Of a stretch of DNA of 64,000 nucleotides, positions 23,885-37,721 are shown piece by piece; within the stretch, counting starts at the first letter, position 1; the number at the start of each line of letters is the position of its first letter. A program made the position numbers and the translations under genes. This stretch comes from Bradysia coprophila (taxonomy: Eukaryota; Arthropoda; Insecta; Diptera; Sciaridae). Location: NCBI RefSeq assembly GCF_014529535.1, contig NW_023503493.1, forward strand, positions 17,950,001 to 18,014,000. The letters run 5' to 3'. Below the pieces are notes generated by a model. It searched no databases. It saw only the letters and a list, made by a program, of their open reading frames with translations, and was not told the origin of the DNA.

Positions 23885-25288
23885 GACTCGAATAAGTAAC
23901 TCTGCTGATGCATGATGATGTGATTGCCGTCTGCGAAAAGTTAAGGGTGTTGTGTCATTCTCATCGCATGTTGTGACGTCATCAAGACAATTAAATTGGT
24001 AGCAGCTCCAATAAATAAACGAAAAAGAAATATTGCAAAGTCTTTCTCACTCACCATATAATTGAATTCGCTTTTATTTATTACATTAATTTTTATAATA
24101 TTTACAATAGAGTTTTTATAAGATATCGATTTTTTTTACATTAAAATAGAATGTGTGTCTTCCTCTCCCAATTTGATAAGAACACAGTGAATAATTATAA
24201 ATACAAAGAGTTTTGTATAGATTTGTTATATGTTATATTTTATTATATATTCTGTATGTAAGTGTATTTTGTGTATCGTATGTAATTATGATCTATTTTG
24301 GTTGTATTTAACAATATACGATTACGTAAACTCTTTCACAAAAGTGATGGATTAATATTTATTTATACATAAAACAACAGTTTCGTGATTTTCAATTGTT
24401 TTTATTGTTAATTTATTGTTACAGCTGATTGCATGGTAAACTTCCAAAAAATGATCCAACACTCAACTCTAAGACTACACAACCAATTTTATAAATTACT
24501 CAAAATGTTTTCTTGAAATTCGCAAATACAGACAGACACCTTCACTTTAATCCTAAACCGATATCTCATCTTCAGAGTGTAATTACTATAAGCTGCTCAA
24601 ACAGGCGACATATTAAGTTAATTTTCTAATGTCCAATTTTGTCTTTATTTAAAGACTTCTTCAGTGTCTTCTAGGTCAATATCGTCAAAAGCTGCTCCGT
24701 ACGCTTTGCATAAAAATTAGATGGTGAAATTGTGGAAATTTTTTGGTTTCTTTCAATTTCAATCATTTTTCAACTTATGATTCATAAGTTTCCACTCAAC
24801 AAGAATTACTCCGCGTGAGAGCTGTGAGAGAACAAGCTGTCAAGTAAAGAAAGCTAAAATTGAAAAAAATAATCAATTTTGTCTCTCACACGGTGTACTT
24901 TTTTGGTAAGTGGAAATGAAGCCTTATGAAACGAAGTTAATTTTTGCAATTGTAAGTGCGCTTCCAAATTTACATTTTGGGTGAATCAGTGCATGAAAAA
25001 ATGAATTGAAAAATGCCACTGCACTTTAATACAGTATGTGAATATCGTGACGAATTGACGGAAAACAACGGAAATTGTATGTACTGCACTACCCTGCGTG
25101 TTCAAAAGTTTTTCATGAACTGTTGCATTAGTTAACTGGAAAAGATGTGATCAACGGATATAAGTAAATTCTGGTAAGTTTACCATGCGCGTAGCTATAT
25201 ACATTTTCAGAATACACGATTATAAATTTTGAATTTTGAAAATTTGTTTAATAATTTGAAGTAAAAGTCGAGATAAATTGTAAATAAT

Positions 25289-25294
25289 TTTTAT
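25289..25294 (-). promoter_or_regulatory. Likely poly(A) signal of the prohormone gene
   Basis: The minus strand reads AATAAA about 130 nt after the stop codon at 25423. Confidence 0.5.
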
Positions 25295-25422
25295 TCAACA
25301 TGAGTGTGTGTTTCTTTTCTTTCTTTTAAAATAGTTTTTTTTTTCTTGTTTTTGTTTAAGTTCTTTAATGTCAGACTTTTCATGTTCTTTGTCGTCTTTT
25401 TTCGGCAACACCATAGATTTTT

Positions 25423-28400
25423 CTAACCCAAAAACCGAATATTTGTGAAAATAGCCTTAGCTGGACGTTTGCGATTGCAGAAGTTAACTGTACGTTGGTG
25501 ATTACCATTTCGATTTTCATGCAAGCCGACTAGTAGCTTAAACACCTCGTCACGACTGGGTACACACAAATAACGGGCATCTGCTTCATATCTGGAATGA
25601 GTTCTAATCGATTTAGCTTTCATTAGTGAGCGATTCTGTAATCAAAATTCTTTTCAAAAAAAGGGCAAATAACTATTTTTTGTACCAAGACAAAAAAATC
25701 AGTTTCCTGTCGAGGTACAAACAACGTTTTGTGCACAGGACAACTGAAATAGACAAAAACACATCAATTTACGTGAAAAACATCAAAACTCACATTCACC
25801 ATATGAATTTGTTCAATCATATACCTAGTCATGGAAAAATTCATTCAAAACAGTTCTCACACAATAAATCGTACAGAAATGATTTTTTTTCAGTCACGTA
25901 CGGGAAATCCTGTCAAAACAAAAAATCTTGACAAAAAATGTCTTATTTCAGTTGTCCAGTACACAAAATACTATATGCTACCTAGTTAGTAAATGGGGTT
26001 GTTTTGCGCAATAGAAGTGAGATTGCCGATAAAAGCCGAAGCCGAGTTTGGCAACAAATCGTATGCGCAAAACAACCCCATTTACTAACGTGGTAGCAAT
26101 AAGATTTTATGTACAGCAGTAAGATCCCAATTTTCACAAACGTCAATTTACGCACTAGTGCGTGACAATCCATTTACGCACTACTTTGATCGCACTGCTT
26201 ACAAAAAAGATTTTTTTAGCTGCTGGAAAATGGAGGTTTTTAAAACTGGAACAATTTTCCAGTAAGAGAATTAGGACCCATAGGATCAGTTCCTGACAAT
26301 GCATCGATGTACCCAATAAGTACTGCTTCATTTTAGACGTCGCTGTCGATAACAAATGCCTGACCTCCTTTTTAGCGAAGATGGTCTCATCTCATCCTCT
26401 TCTTATTATTAAGGCAAAAGCACGCTCTGAAGGTATGGTGAAGCGATTGAAATATAGAAATATGTTACTGTATTCTGGGTAATCATAAGAGAATTCAGCG
26501 TTGGAAACTAATTGTTTGGGAAAATAAAACGTTTTTAATGATTCATGTCCCATTGTATCTATAATAACAAATTAACATTATACGAATGGAGCGGCCATCT
26601 TAACATAGAAAGAAAAAGAAAAGAAAAAATATTTCTGAATGATGAGTTAATTTTGTTCCACTTGAAACATAAATTCTCTTGATACAAGGGCGAACATGGA
26701 AGCATGTATATATAGTAACACTTCTCATTTTTTTACTTACGCTCGATGTTTGTTATTTTGACGCTTCCAAGGGTATCGCCGATAATATCTCCCGGACCGT
26801 TTCTCTGTAGGATATAATGTATCATTCTCGATTGCTTCAGTGGGCTGATTTTCGACATACACAAGTGGTAATGGACTACCCATCGTTGATTTCTGGATAT
26901 ATAAATAAAAATAATCGAAATCAACGAAAATTTCATGGAAAAGGTTGTGACTCAAATGGGTTTTAGTGAACAAATATCGAAACCGATTTACCAATAAAAC
27001 CTACCTCTAAAAGTTGCAGCAAAAGGGCTGATTTTACGGCAATGTCTTCTTCCTCTTTTATGTCCTCTTTCAATTTATTCAATAGAACAGCCTCTTCTTC
27101 AATGTTACTGTTTAATCGATTATCAAAGGAGAAAATTTGCTGCGAATTTTGTAAATTCGGATCCAGTGAATCGGGTATATTCACGTTCGATTGATCTGAG
27201 AAATGGTAAAGAACACAATTTATTTAGACAAAAAAAAATTATGCGTTGGAACTCGTAAAATTAACAAAATTATTGGTTGTGAAGAAAAGGGTCACGTAAT
27301 TTGTCATGTCGATGCGAAAGTGATGAAATGATAAATAAGTCAGTCAGCTCGTTGGCAAAAAGTAATTATTTAATTAAATTGACTTTCTGAATATATTCGT
27401 TATTGTTTATGGTCCGACAATAATACAATGCGGTAGTATTCTAAAGTCCAAGTAATTGGCCAGTAATTAATTTAATAGTCCTGACGATTCGCTATTTGAT
27501 CAATTAATTTATTGTAGTTTAATTGTTAGAGTTTAATTGAGGTCTCAGAGGTGCATTAATCACACCACACACGACAAATTGACTGACCCAATTATCTAGC
27601 ACAAGGGCACATTGACGATAATTATAGGATATTATACAAATGTAACAAGAATTCGATTTGTGTTTGATTTTCGTTACGATTCGCTAACGTTCAATAATGT
27701 ACAGCTAATTCCAATCTTCATACAATTTATAAGAGAAAAATGTGTGAAAGATCAAGCAAGCCGGTACAAATTCCTGAAGTATGACAAATAATGAGGCTTA
27801 ACCGTTTCAATTCTTTGCTCATTAATTAATCATTTTGTAACGTATACTGACCCTGACATACCAGCCAAATTCGACAAATGTCCACCGCAAACAACATCGC
27901 AAAAAACAAACTTTCATTTCTTTTCAAATGCCATTAAAATTTGAACTCCTTCAGAAATTAAAGGACAAACATTTACCTTAATCAGACTTTACATTCCCGG
28001 CCCATGACGTTGAGAGTCCCACAACGAATTCCCGCCCATAACAAGTTCCGTTACAATTTTGCAAGTCCACAAACAAAAGGAAATTTTTCCAATAAAATTG
28101 AAGTGTATGTGAAGGAAAGCAAATAATGTGTTGAAACAATGTTTGTTTTTCATAGCTTTGCTCTAATACACATTCTGCTCGTTTTATGTTATGTTTATGG
28201 GTTAATAATACAACATTGCACCAGTTTCAATTTGGAAAATTAGTAAACATTAAATGTTGAGTGGATACGAGTTGAATCGAAAGAATCGATGGTGGTGAAG
28301 TGATGAATGGAAGATTTTGATTGTTGATTATATTTAACATAAAAGCTACCAAAATTACGTTGGAAACTCATTACCTTTTTAACAAATTTCAACGCGCCAC

Positions 28401-31400
28401 CTAAATCTAGTACTTCGAGCGGATAGTTTTTGTGGTATTGATTAAATAAACAGATCGAATGAGATTTTTTACAAAAAAACTTTGATAGCTATGCTACAGC
28501 CTCAGATTGTTTGTATTCTCAGATATTCCTTGTTACCAATAGTCTAAATTCGCAGTCGTTTAATTTCTATATTCGTTGATTGGCTAGTGGTAGGGGTTCA
28601 AAAATCAAAAAATAATTTTGCTGCTTCGGTAGAATATATTAGAGGAGCAAAAACGTGTATCCCTTTTTTATTTGATCAACCTCTTATAAAATTAACAATT
28701 TTTACAATCCTCTCTTCCACTTTTATCCGTTCGAAAATTTATGCATTGCAAATTATTCGATGGAAATAATCCTACTTAAAAATTTAATTTCTTTTTTACG
28801 TTCTTCATTCAACTAAAAACAACCTGATACGCCAACATATGGCTGACTTTATTGTTCACACGTTTACACAATACGTACATACCCTAAGGGACTTTTTTCA
28901 TTCAATTTAACAAATTAACTTCCAATTTATAATCAAATTATTCATAAATCGAAACTTCCCTTTTTTGCCAGTAAATCCTTACAACGTTCATTCATAAACA
29001 GCACAGACCGAAAAAAAATATCACACTTCACACTACAAAATTAATACATTAGATACCCACCCACAACAAATGATTTTTAGATAAAGGATTATAATTTAAA
29101 AAAAAAACCTGATGCGTCGACACGAGGCAATATCTAACCCCCGTCATAATAGAAAGTGGGAAGACAATGGAAATGTTTTGAGGAATTTCCTACGAGAGTA
29201 GATGATATGCTTTTAAAATATGTTCGACATTGCAGTAAGTACCAGCTTTATCACTTTAAGTTATGGAATTTTGAAAAGACACGAAAAAACGATGTGTGTG
29301 TGTGTGCTAAAATAATTTGTATCATTTTTATGATGAGAAACAAGGAAAATATCTCTACGTAACACTTTAGATAATATGTTAAAAACCCATACAAAAGAAT
29401 GCCAGCAGTAAACGATAATAAATTATCTTGAACTTTGTGGGTATCGGAGCATTTATACGTATCGAAGAAATAAAAATAAGTTCTGGTCATATATCATAGA
29501 CGTTAACATGTCTTTGTAAACAAAATAATCAAATTTCTAAATGATTGATTAACGGTCACCATTGTCAGTATAAAGTCAAGAGAAGGAAAAGCAGGACATT
29601 CACCTATTAGAACAAAAAAAAAGTTGAACGATTTGACTGAGAAAATCCCAAATCCCTTTTAATTTCAACTGACTTGTTATCCATTGTCTCCCTATTAACC
29701 GTTCAATTGATTGTCCATTAAATGAATGAAAAATCAATTGGTATTTGTTCTTTCCATTTCTTTCTTTAAGTTATACCACAAATATGACAACCGTAAGGTT
29801 ACATTTACACGTAATCCAGTGGATGAACTCTGGTCGCATTTTCTTCCCTTAAGTTCGATGTAGTTTTTTGATGTTAAGTTTTAACTTTCAATTTCTATAT
29901 CAACCTCAAATGTTTGTTGAACAAACAGAATGATGTGAACTGTGTACAATATGGTTGTTTGATATCGTTATATGAGTCGTATATGGTGTTATAGGAGAGC
30001 GTATAGAGCAATATGCTACACCGTCGTATTGTTGTCGAACATTAGAGAGTGTGGTGTTTGATTTGGGGGTGAAGTGATGCACATCACAGGTATGTACATA
30101 CTAATTAATCAAAAACAATGTCTGTTGAAGTTTCTATCCAACGGTTTTAACGATTTGCACGGGTTTGCTTGAGGTGTCAAATTACGGGTTTCCTCTTAGT
30201 ATTGAACGGTAACACTTGAATGGTATAAAGGAAAGACGTGATGCCAGCAAATTTTATGGACTAAGGTCAATCACACCTTTCGCAGATAAAGAAAATTGAA
30301 ATGTTTGTTTTACATTTTATAGCAACCATTATCTTGTGGCTGTTGGTCTCGTTCTCAGCTACTGTTCATTTTTCCTTCTCCGAGTGATTGTGTGTGGGTA
30401 GATGCATATATATGTGAAAAATGTATCTGTTGCATTCGGTTTATATACTTGCAATATACTTTATAGTATAATTTACACGTGTGAAGTGTTTATGAGTGGT
30501 TTTATAACGTAGAAGCGCTGTTATGACAGACATCGTACATCTCACTTATCCATAAAGTGTAATGTTGTGTATCACACATATGGCGAAGGGAAAGGTTCAT
30601 TACTTCATATTTAATGTTACTTGTGTGGATTCTTAGAGAGGCATCTCCGCATTTTGTGATGGAAGTTGAGTTTATTGTATCGCATTGGAAATTTTATTTT
30701 CCAAGGTGCTGCTGAAATATTTCCGCCGCACGTCAGGGAACACAATATTGTTCCTAAGTTATGCTATAAGCCTGCTTGTAGAGAATTCGACCCTTTGGCT
30801 TTTTATGAAAATAAATATTGTTTGAAATAGTTAAAAGCTATTTTACCGAATAGGACATTCGATATTTTTAACGTTGCGAATTTGCAACGGACTATTAGAA
30901 TGTCTAGAGTAAGTGTTACATAGAAAGCGAATGAAGGAAAAATCATCTTGCCAGCCGCGGATTTGAACACGGGACCTCTCGATTATGAGTCGAGAGCTCT
31001 AGCGCCAAAGCCACGGGTTCTGTATAAACATCTTGCAAGAATCGGAGTCAAACCCTCACCAATTTGCGGACTATGTAACGAATCAGAACAAACCTCTTGA
31101 CGTGCACAAATCTCTCAACCTTCAGACAACCCAATGAAAACCCCAATAATGAAAAAAAAAATTGCTACGATCTATTGGCACGTTCGTAGTAATCAATTAA
31201 ACTAAGAAAAATGTTTGATTTTACTGTTGGCAAAATTTTATCGAATGATAGGTTTCAGCACGAGCCAGAGGGGTGGAGAATCGAATTCGCTAAAAAAGCC
31301 TTTTAGGATGAGTTAGGAACAAAAATGTTCAACCATAGTTAGGAAAACTATTTTTTGTCCTTGATTGAGGAAATTAGGAAAATTTTCAAATTTGACTAAA

Positions 31401-32459
31401 ATTGCTGAAAATTGCCAAAATTTACCGAAATTGATAAATTTCCATAATTCTTAGTAATTGGAGCAAATAACATTGTCAATGATAGTCCCTTGGACCAATT
31501 CATATTCAACTAATTAATACAAGCTTCATTAATCCAAACCCTCAATCGACGACCAACGCAATTCCGAATCAATTCGTTGTTAAACAATTATTCTAGTGAA
31601 ATAATTATTTTGTTTATGTTCGCCACGCTATCACAAATATTTACCCAACTGTAAAGGAAACACAATAATTGCCTTGATGAAGAAATTCACCAATTGTTTG
31701 TCGTGACCTCATAGCATCAAGCCATCAAACTGTCTGCATAACAATAACATTTTAACAAAGATGTTGTTCACTATCGATAAACTCTACTTAAATTTACGGT
31801 TCACAAGTCCTAGAGGTTCACGTTGAGAAAGATATGCTTTGAACTAGAATGAGATTTGAACTATTGATAATTGTTTTCAAAATATTCATTTTAAATTGTT
31901 TTCTTTCTATTTTTCTGTAATTCATAGTTTTGAATTGTATGGCCGTCATGTTATGAGGTCTTTTCATTTATTTTCAAATTTAGTAAGTTGGTAAATTGTC
32001 GAGGAAGATGCTAAAACCGTATCTACTATAAGCAAATCCAAAATATAATTGTCAGACCAATAAGCATTACTGTTGCCTGTACGTCGGCTTATTTTTCGAA
32101 AGTTTTCTTTATAAAGTGCCCATAAAAAATTCAAATCTGTTTGTCCGTATGTCACAGCAAAAGAAAAAACATCTCTGCACAATTCCATATTGTGAGCGGA
32201 TTATGAAACCATAATTGTGACAAATGGAAGTGTAAGTATGAGCGCTAAGCACGTATTAACATTTAGAAAGCTTACCAGTATTACGCTCCACTCCCGGATC
32301 ATACACCGATCTGTCATTTTCCTCAAATTCTGCTGTTTCGTCAAGTGGAAAATTAACCATTCTTGGCAACACAGACACATCCACATTTCCATTAGACAAA
32401 TAACAAAAAGCACTGTTTGATATTAAGATTATTATTGCTAGAAATGTAATTAGATACAT
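25423..32459 (-). CDS. Secreted neuropeptide-like prohormone precursor
   Basis: Minus-strand exons are 32459-32276, 27195-27005, 26892-26741 and 25591-25423. All junctions keep frame with GT-AG borders and give 231 aa. Residues 1 to about 19 (MYLITFLAIIILISNSAFC) form a clear signal peptide. An acidic middle with a leucine-rich helix (about 95-125) is followed by EKR at 155-157, then SGRYYRRYPWKR (158-169). A conserved-looking C-terminal block contains Cys185 and Cys214 (one possible disulphide), NRKR at 215-218, and the final peptide PAKAIFTNIRFLG. Dibasic sites and a terminal Gly suggest convertase cleavage and amidation to a peptide ending RFL-amide. That is inference. I cannot name the family with certainty; insect prohormone or RFLamide-like genes are candidates. 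No loss of function is visible. Confidence 0.78.
25592..26740 (-). other. Last intron of the prohormone gene
   Basis: It holds the hairpin at 25978-26097. The frames at 25626-25931, 25982-26173 and 26155-26355 show no known domain. Confidence 0.6.
25978..26097. mobile_element. Hairpin element of 120 bp
   Basis: GCTACCTAGTTAGTAAATGG on the left is mirrored by CCATTTACTAACGTGGTAGC on the right, and GGGGTTGTTTTGCGCA pairs with TGCGCAAAACAACCCC. The loop contains GCCGATAAAAGCCGAAGCCG. It is non-coding. Confidence 0.85.
27196..32275 (-). other. First intron of the prohormone gene
   Basis: This 5.1-kb AT-rich intron contains a tRNA-like segment at 30949-31021 and a CA/TG microsatellite at about 29295-29308. 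I see no convincing internal gene or large inverted repeat. Confidence 0.6.
30949..31021 (-). tRNA. tRNA-Met-like sequence, probably a pseudogene or tRNA-derived repeat
   Basis: Read on the minus strand it has a perfect anticodon arm (CTCGA, CTCATAA, TCGAG) with anticodon CAT, a T-arm-like GTGTTCAAATCC and a 3' end GGCTGGCA. The 5' end does not pair well with that 3' acceptor strand, and the D arm is irregular. I therefore favour a decayed tRNA or the head of a tRNA-derived repeat over a working tRNA. Confidence 0.45.
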
Positions 32460-34620
32460 TTTTGGGGAGATAATTTCTTGTCTTTTTTTTATTCCTGTAT
32501 TTCTCTTTTGCTAAATTGTCTGGCTGGTTATCTATTAATTAATTATTTCGTAATTATTATCGAGAATAGCACAAGCAAGCACTGAACACCCTTTATGAAA
32601 ATTATAAATTTTAACGAGAAAATTATAAATGATGTTTACGGGATTGTTTTATCTGAGATCGAAAGAAATTGGAAATCTTTTTAGTAAAATGAACCCTATA
32701 GATACTCTGTGAACTGGTTACCGATGAACGGTAGACGCATTTATCTTAGTTTATGCTTAATACTCATAATGGCAGTTTAATTCAATTAATCTGATGAGTT
32801 CGTTTCATACAACGCAAATTTAATTAGCTCGCTACTCTTTAACAATATTCAATTTTAATTGTACCATTTTTGCTAAACTTTTATATCTTAATGTATCAAA
32901 ATTGTATCGTAATCTGTCGATATATTACGAAAATAAATATAAGGAGCACGCAATCGACAACATGCCAAAAGTATATGTACAGGTAAACGTCTCCCACAAT
33001 TTTAATGTTTAATTTAAGCCACAAATTAATTAATTTCAATTATTAAGAAGGAAATATTGCCGCACATAAACAAAGGCGGAAGTTAATTTGATACCAGTGG
33101 AGCTACACATTTTTCTTTAATATTCATCATAAAACTGTATGTTTAATTATATTCTGTACCCAAAAAGAGCAACGTAACACACCGTAACAGGGATTCTTTT
33201 CTGGTCTGTTATTTGATACACCATGAGATGGTTATAGGAATAATTTTAGAGTGGGTAGTTAGGCTTTGCACCAGTCGCGTAAATAATCATGTGTCTCACC
33301 TAACTGCTAACGAATTGAAAACCAAATGAAAATTAAATTAATTTACATTACAGATTTCATAATATTCTCCTATTGAAATGCGAAAACGTTGTGAACGTTG
33401 TTGTAAAGAACACCTTCGGGTTGTGTATTTTCTAGCATTGAATGTATTAAATCCATTCGATACATGTATGTAGTAGCTCTCAGTGGTTTTTAGCAAATTC
33501 ATTTATTTCGTTTATTTTCAAAAAGTGAAGTAATCAAAAGGGTGTTATATTTTGTATCGGAATGAAAAGCTACCACTTCCATTTAAAACGTGTCACTTTC
33601 AAGATTTTGTAGATAAATACGTTCACAACTTCTAAAGAAAAATTTGTTCAATTTTTTTTTTTCAATGAATGGAATCGATATTTTGATTGGAGCACCAGTT
33701 GCAACTATGATATCAGGCGGTGAGGGGGAGGTAGTAGACATTTTTTATCGAGAACAAAGACCAAATAAGCTTAGAACTCTGGCATTATGTTCTATAAAGA
33801 GAACCAAATGTGTGACTGAAAAAATGAAGTAAAAGTTAAACAACAGATTTAGTGCCGGGACTGTCGATTTCAGCAACGCATAAGATACCTAAGATACAAC
33901 GCTACTTTACTGGAATTTTTCTGAATTTAATACTATAAACATTTTGCATAAATAATGCAATATAAAGTGAAGAGATACCAAGCGCCTCTCATTAAGAAAT
34001 CATCAGTTTGTTGACATCAAGGATTTTTTTTATTCCGCAAAGTATATTTCTGGATTAATCTTAAAGAGAAATGAGTGGGAGATTGTCAACATTTCCTATT
34101 TTACTTTCAGTAAACATTTTTTTTAAATAATTTAACTTTTCATTTAAAAAAAATCAACTGCTCGAGAGATTTTCATAAATTTTTGTTTCTGCTTCCGGAA
34201 TGATATTTTTGAAGTTTAAATCAACAGGTTCTCAACGAGATTTCAAATGTGAGCACCAGGTTACAATTAAACCACTAAATCGAGATACTGTCTTGGACAA
34301 TAGAAGTTCTTGTGATGGAATTTTCCAGAACAGTCTAACAAACAAAATTTTATCGACATGTTCTTGTTCAAAATTGAATGGATAGGGAAAGCTAAATTAT
34401 GCAGTAGGAGCGCAATGCATTTTTGTTATTGTTTTTAAAAATTGTAACAATAAAATAGTTTAAAATAGTAATTCTAGTTAAGAATACAGCCAATATAGCT
34501 ACAGAATGTAGCAGCCAAAATCACAATTTATTATAAAAAAAATTTGAGGAGGACTGAATCTCATGATAAAGTCTGCAAACCTCCTGTACTTTCCAAAGCC
34601 AATTGCCATTCTAGTGGCAT

Positions 34621-35440
34621 TAGACAATTTGCGCAGATATCGTATAACTTATACGTTGACTTATAAAGGTGAACTTATAAGTTATAAGTATTGAAGTCAT
34701 AAGTTATAAGTTGCTACTTATAAACTAAAATTTCTAAGTTTATTTTTAAGTCTGTACTGGTAGTCTAGTAATGGAACAATGTTCAAGCATGAGTGAGTGT
34801 TGAAATTTTAGCAACTGTCATGAATCCATCACCATCTCAACAATCTCAAAAGTCTAGAATAATATCGAAAAGAACAGAAATAGCTATTTTCATAATAAGG
34901 AAGTAAATGGGAGTTCAGTTCATAAATTGACGTTCTGAGATTGACATGTTTAAATCTAGCTCATTTTGATCCTAAAAGTGTCACCAAATTGGGAATATTA
35001 TGACATTACAGTAGATAAAAACCATTATAATTGCTAGGTTCTGCAGAAATGAAGTGGCTGAACCGGTTGAACCATGACAGTTCCTAAAATTTCTTAATAA
35101 AATTGTTGTATTGCTTGGTCAGTAATTCAACATTGACAAAGTGTTGTATTACTTTGACTTGACCAAAATTGTTGAAAAAATTTCTTTTATTCAACGAAGG
35201 GCGAACGAAACGTGTTACCGTTTACGATTCGTGACGAAACGTTTTACCGTTTACAATCATAGTGCGGACGAACTAAAATTTCGTCTCTCACTCATGTTTG
35301 AACATCGTTACAGTTCTGAATCTTTCGAATAATAAGGTAGCGACTTATAACTTATGACTTATAACCATCTGACTTATAACTAATAAGCTGGGATTGATAA
35401 GTTAACTTATAAATTATACGTCATTTTCGCAAACTGTCTA
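34621..35440. mobile_element. Inverted-repeat element with CTTATAAGTTATAAG subrepeats
   Basis: The left end TAGACAATTTGCGCA is mirrored by the right end TTCGCAAACTGTCTA. Both subterminal zones (about 34650-34740 and 35338-35415) are packed with ACTTATAA, TTATAAGT and related palindromic units. It is about 820 bp. No clear target duplication is seen. The core frame at 35141-35332 has a local CGTTTACAATCAT-type duplication but no domain. Confidence 0.75.
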
Positions 35441-37721
35441 TTATTGTGATTTTATTATGCAGAATGCATATTATTCTGTGCACGAAGTTAAATTGATATG
35501 AAAATATTAGTCAATGGATTTGGTTGGTAAACATACACAAATTGAAAAATCATAAAACACTCGAAACACTTTTGAACTACACTTATATTTCAGCGTTTAT
35601 GTTTGCATTCAGCGATTGAAATAATCTCACTTAAAACTTTTTTTTAATTAAAAAAAAACCGCAAAGCAAAGTGTATACAACGTTTGATAAAATGTGACAT
35701 AGTGAACGAGTATATATGGGGATGCAGGATTTTTTTTGTGTTTGGCTTAAAGGTGGAAATTAAATGAGTATGGACGGTGTGAAAACATTCATGTGCAAAT
35801 TGTTCCTGTTAATAACTTGACCCCGAGCAAATATGGGTGTAGTTTAATTATTTTGCCATTGACTTTTTATGAAATTGGCAAACGTTGTTGACGAGGATTT
35901 TACAATTTTCTGCACAAATATTAGCTCAGTTTGCTCAGTAAAAACCATTGCTTGTTAAGTTATTCATTGTAATTGTATAAGAGCTTACGGTAGCTCAGCC
36001 TATCGATTTTGTTCTTTCATAGAGCGATACCATCTGAAGTACACGCACTGAATTTTGAATTCGCACGGAATTTGCTGTTTCTTTGATTAAAAAATAAATA
36101 AAATTCACAAAAAGAACAGTATACCAAAACAGAAAATGGATCGGTTTTCAAAATTCAGTGGGTGCACCCCACCTTGATCAGATTTTTTTTTCTTCAAGGT
36201 CTAAAATAGCAATTTAATCTAGGTACTTTCATCACATTATGTTGTCGTTATGAATTTTAAGACTTTGTTTTAATCGTTATGGATTTTAAGACTTTCTTTC
36301 AACTAAAATTTCAAGATCTAATTCATCATAATCCATTAATCGATCCTAAATTGCAGAACACTTAGAAACCGAAATAAAAATGGGAAAATTCAAATATATT
36401 TTCCTCCGAAATCTAAAACTGTCCCTGGTTTTACCATTCATTGGTTTTACTGGTTGCCAGAATAATTAGATTAGATCCGATTATTTTAGCAACCAATTCA
36501 AAATTTCGATTCTTTAGAATTGTAAATTATCCATAAAAAAAATTAAACTGCCATTATAAAACGTCGGCTGCTCGCATATTGCATGGAATACACTCTCAAT
36601 TGTTTCGACCTCAGCGAAGTTATTGTGTTAACAAGGCAAACTAATTGCTTTAATTTATGGATGCGGTTATTATCCGCACATCGGAGTATCATATTCGCGG
36701 AAAATTATGTTTTCATATAATTAATGTTAAAATAAAAAATTTCCGTCAACTAACTGTGTCAAAATTGCAACACTTTAAACAAAAAAAAACAATTTCACCA
36801 ATTCAATACATTTTTTTTCTTCTATTTATGAGGGTAATAGTCCTTTATTTTGAACTTGTAACTGTAATTTCAGTTTATGAATGAATGAACGTACAACTTC
36901 TATAAATGAAGACCAATTTAATAACACGGACACTTGTTGGAATATCTGAAGAGGAATACTCGTAAGTGTTTCCTTTTATATGATGGATTGAATTTCCCCA
37001 ACCAGTGTTGAGCATCAGCGCATGGTATTTCTTTCGCGGTAGTCTACCCATATCGCATATAATATATTGTTATAAGGGGGTGACAATGGGTTTTTCCATT
37101 ATTGCCGCACTGATAACAGTTTCTCGTAATTTCCCCTTTTTTGTGTGTGTAAAATTTCTTGTTAAACTCATCAAATGAATAAAAATGTGAAAAGCAAACG
37201 ACAAGGTAAACGGTCGATGAATTTTCAGAGTATTTTTTGACGTCACCACAGAATTCCATCGAATCGAAGTGATGTAATTGCAGACTATGTGTTTTTTTTA
37301 CTGAAAGTGTTGCGTGTTTGCCATTATTTTGGTTGTTCATTTCTATGCTGTATTCCTCGGTAGGGTTTTTACAGGGAAATATTACCTGATTCCCCGTTTC
37401 GGATATTTGCATTTATTAGCTGATTTATTGCCTTTGTAACTGGAATTCGAAACGGTATAATGACGGAAGAGGATTCAACTTGTATATAATGCGAGTTAAT
37501 TGATAATCATCTTTTTTAATATTTCATTTCAGATCGGGTAAATAGGTCGAACACGTGTATCGAATGACATTGTTGAAAATTTGAATTATTTACAATTTTG
37601 TAGTGATAGCAGTAAAATTGGATTTTCTATATATTTGCGCTTTTTTGACATAAAGATCTGACCAACAAACGCACTGCAAACCAAGCACCACAACAGAATT
37701 GAAATGAGGGAAATAAATTAA

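Larger units (their letters stand above)
21406..25422. other. Intergenic region between convergent CUB and prohormone genes
   Basis: It contains a long hairpin (21947-22158), a complete hAT-type element (22486-23884) and about 1.5 kb of AT-rich sequence with no recognisable gene. The 22014-22361 frame is a reading of the hairpin and flank. Confidence 0.65.

Noticed and set aside
37044..37412. Minus-strand frame of 122 codons
   Set aside because: It has no recognisable domain, signal peptide or consistent splice partners. It could be an untranslated exon but there is no evidence.
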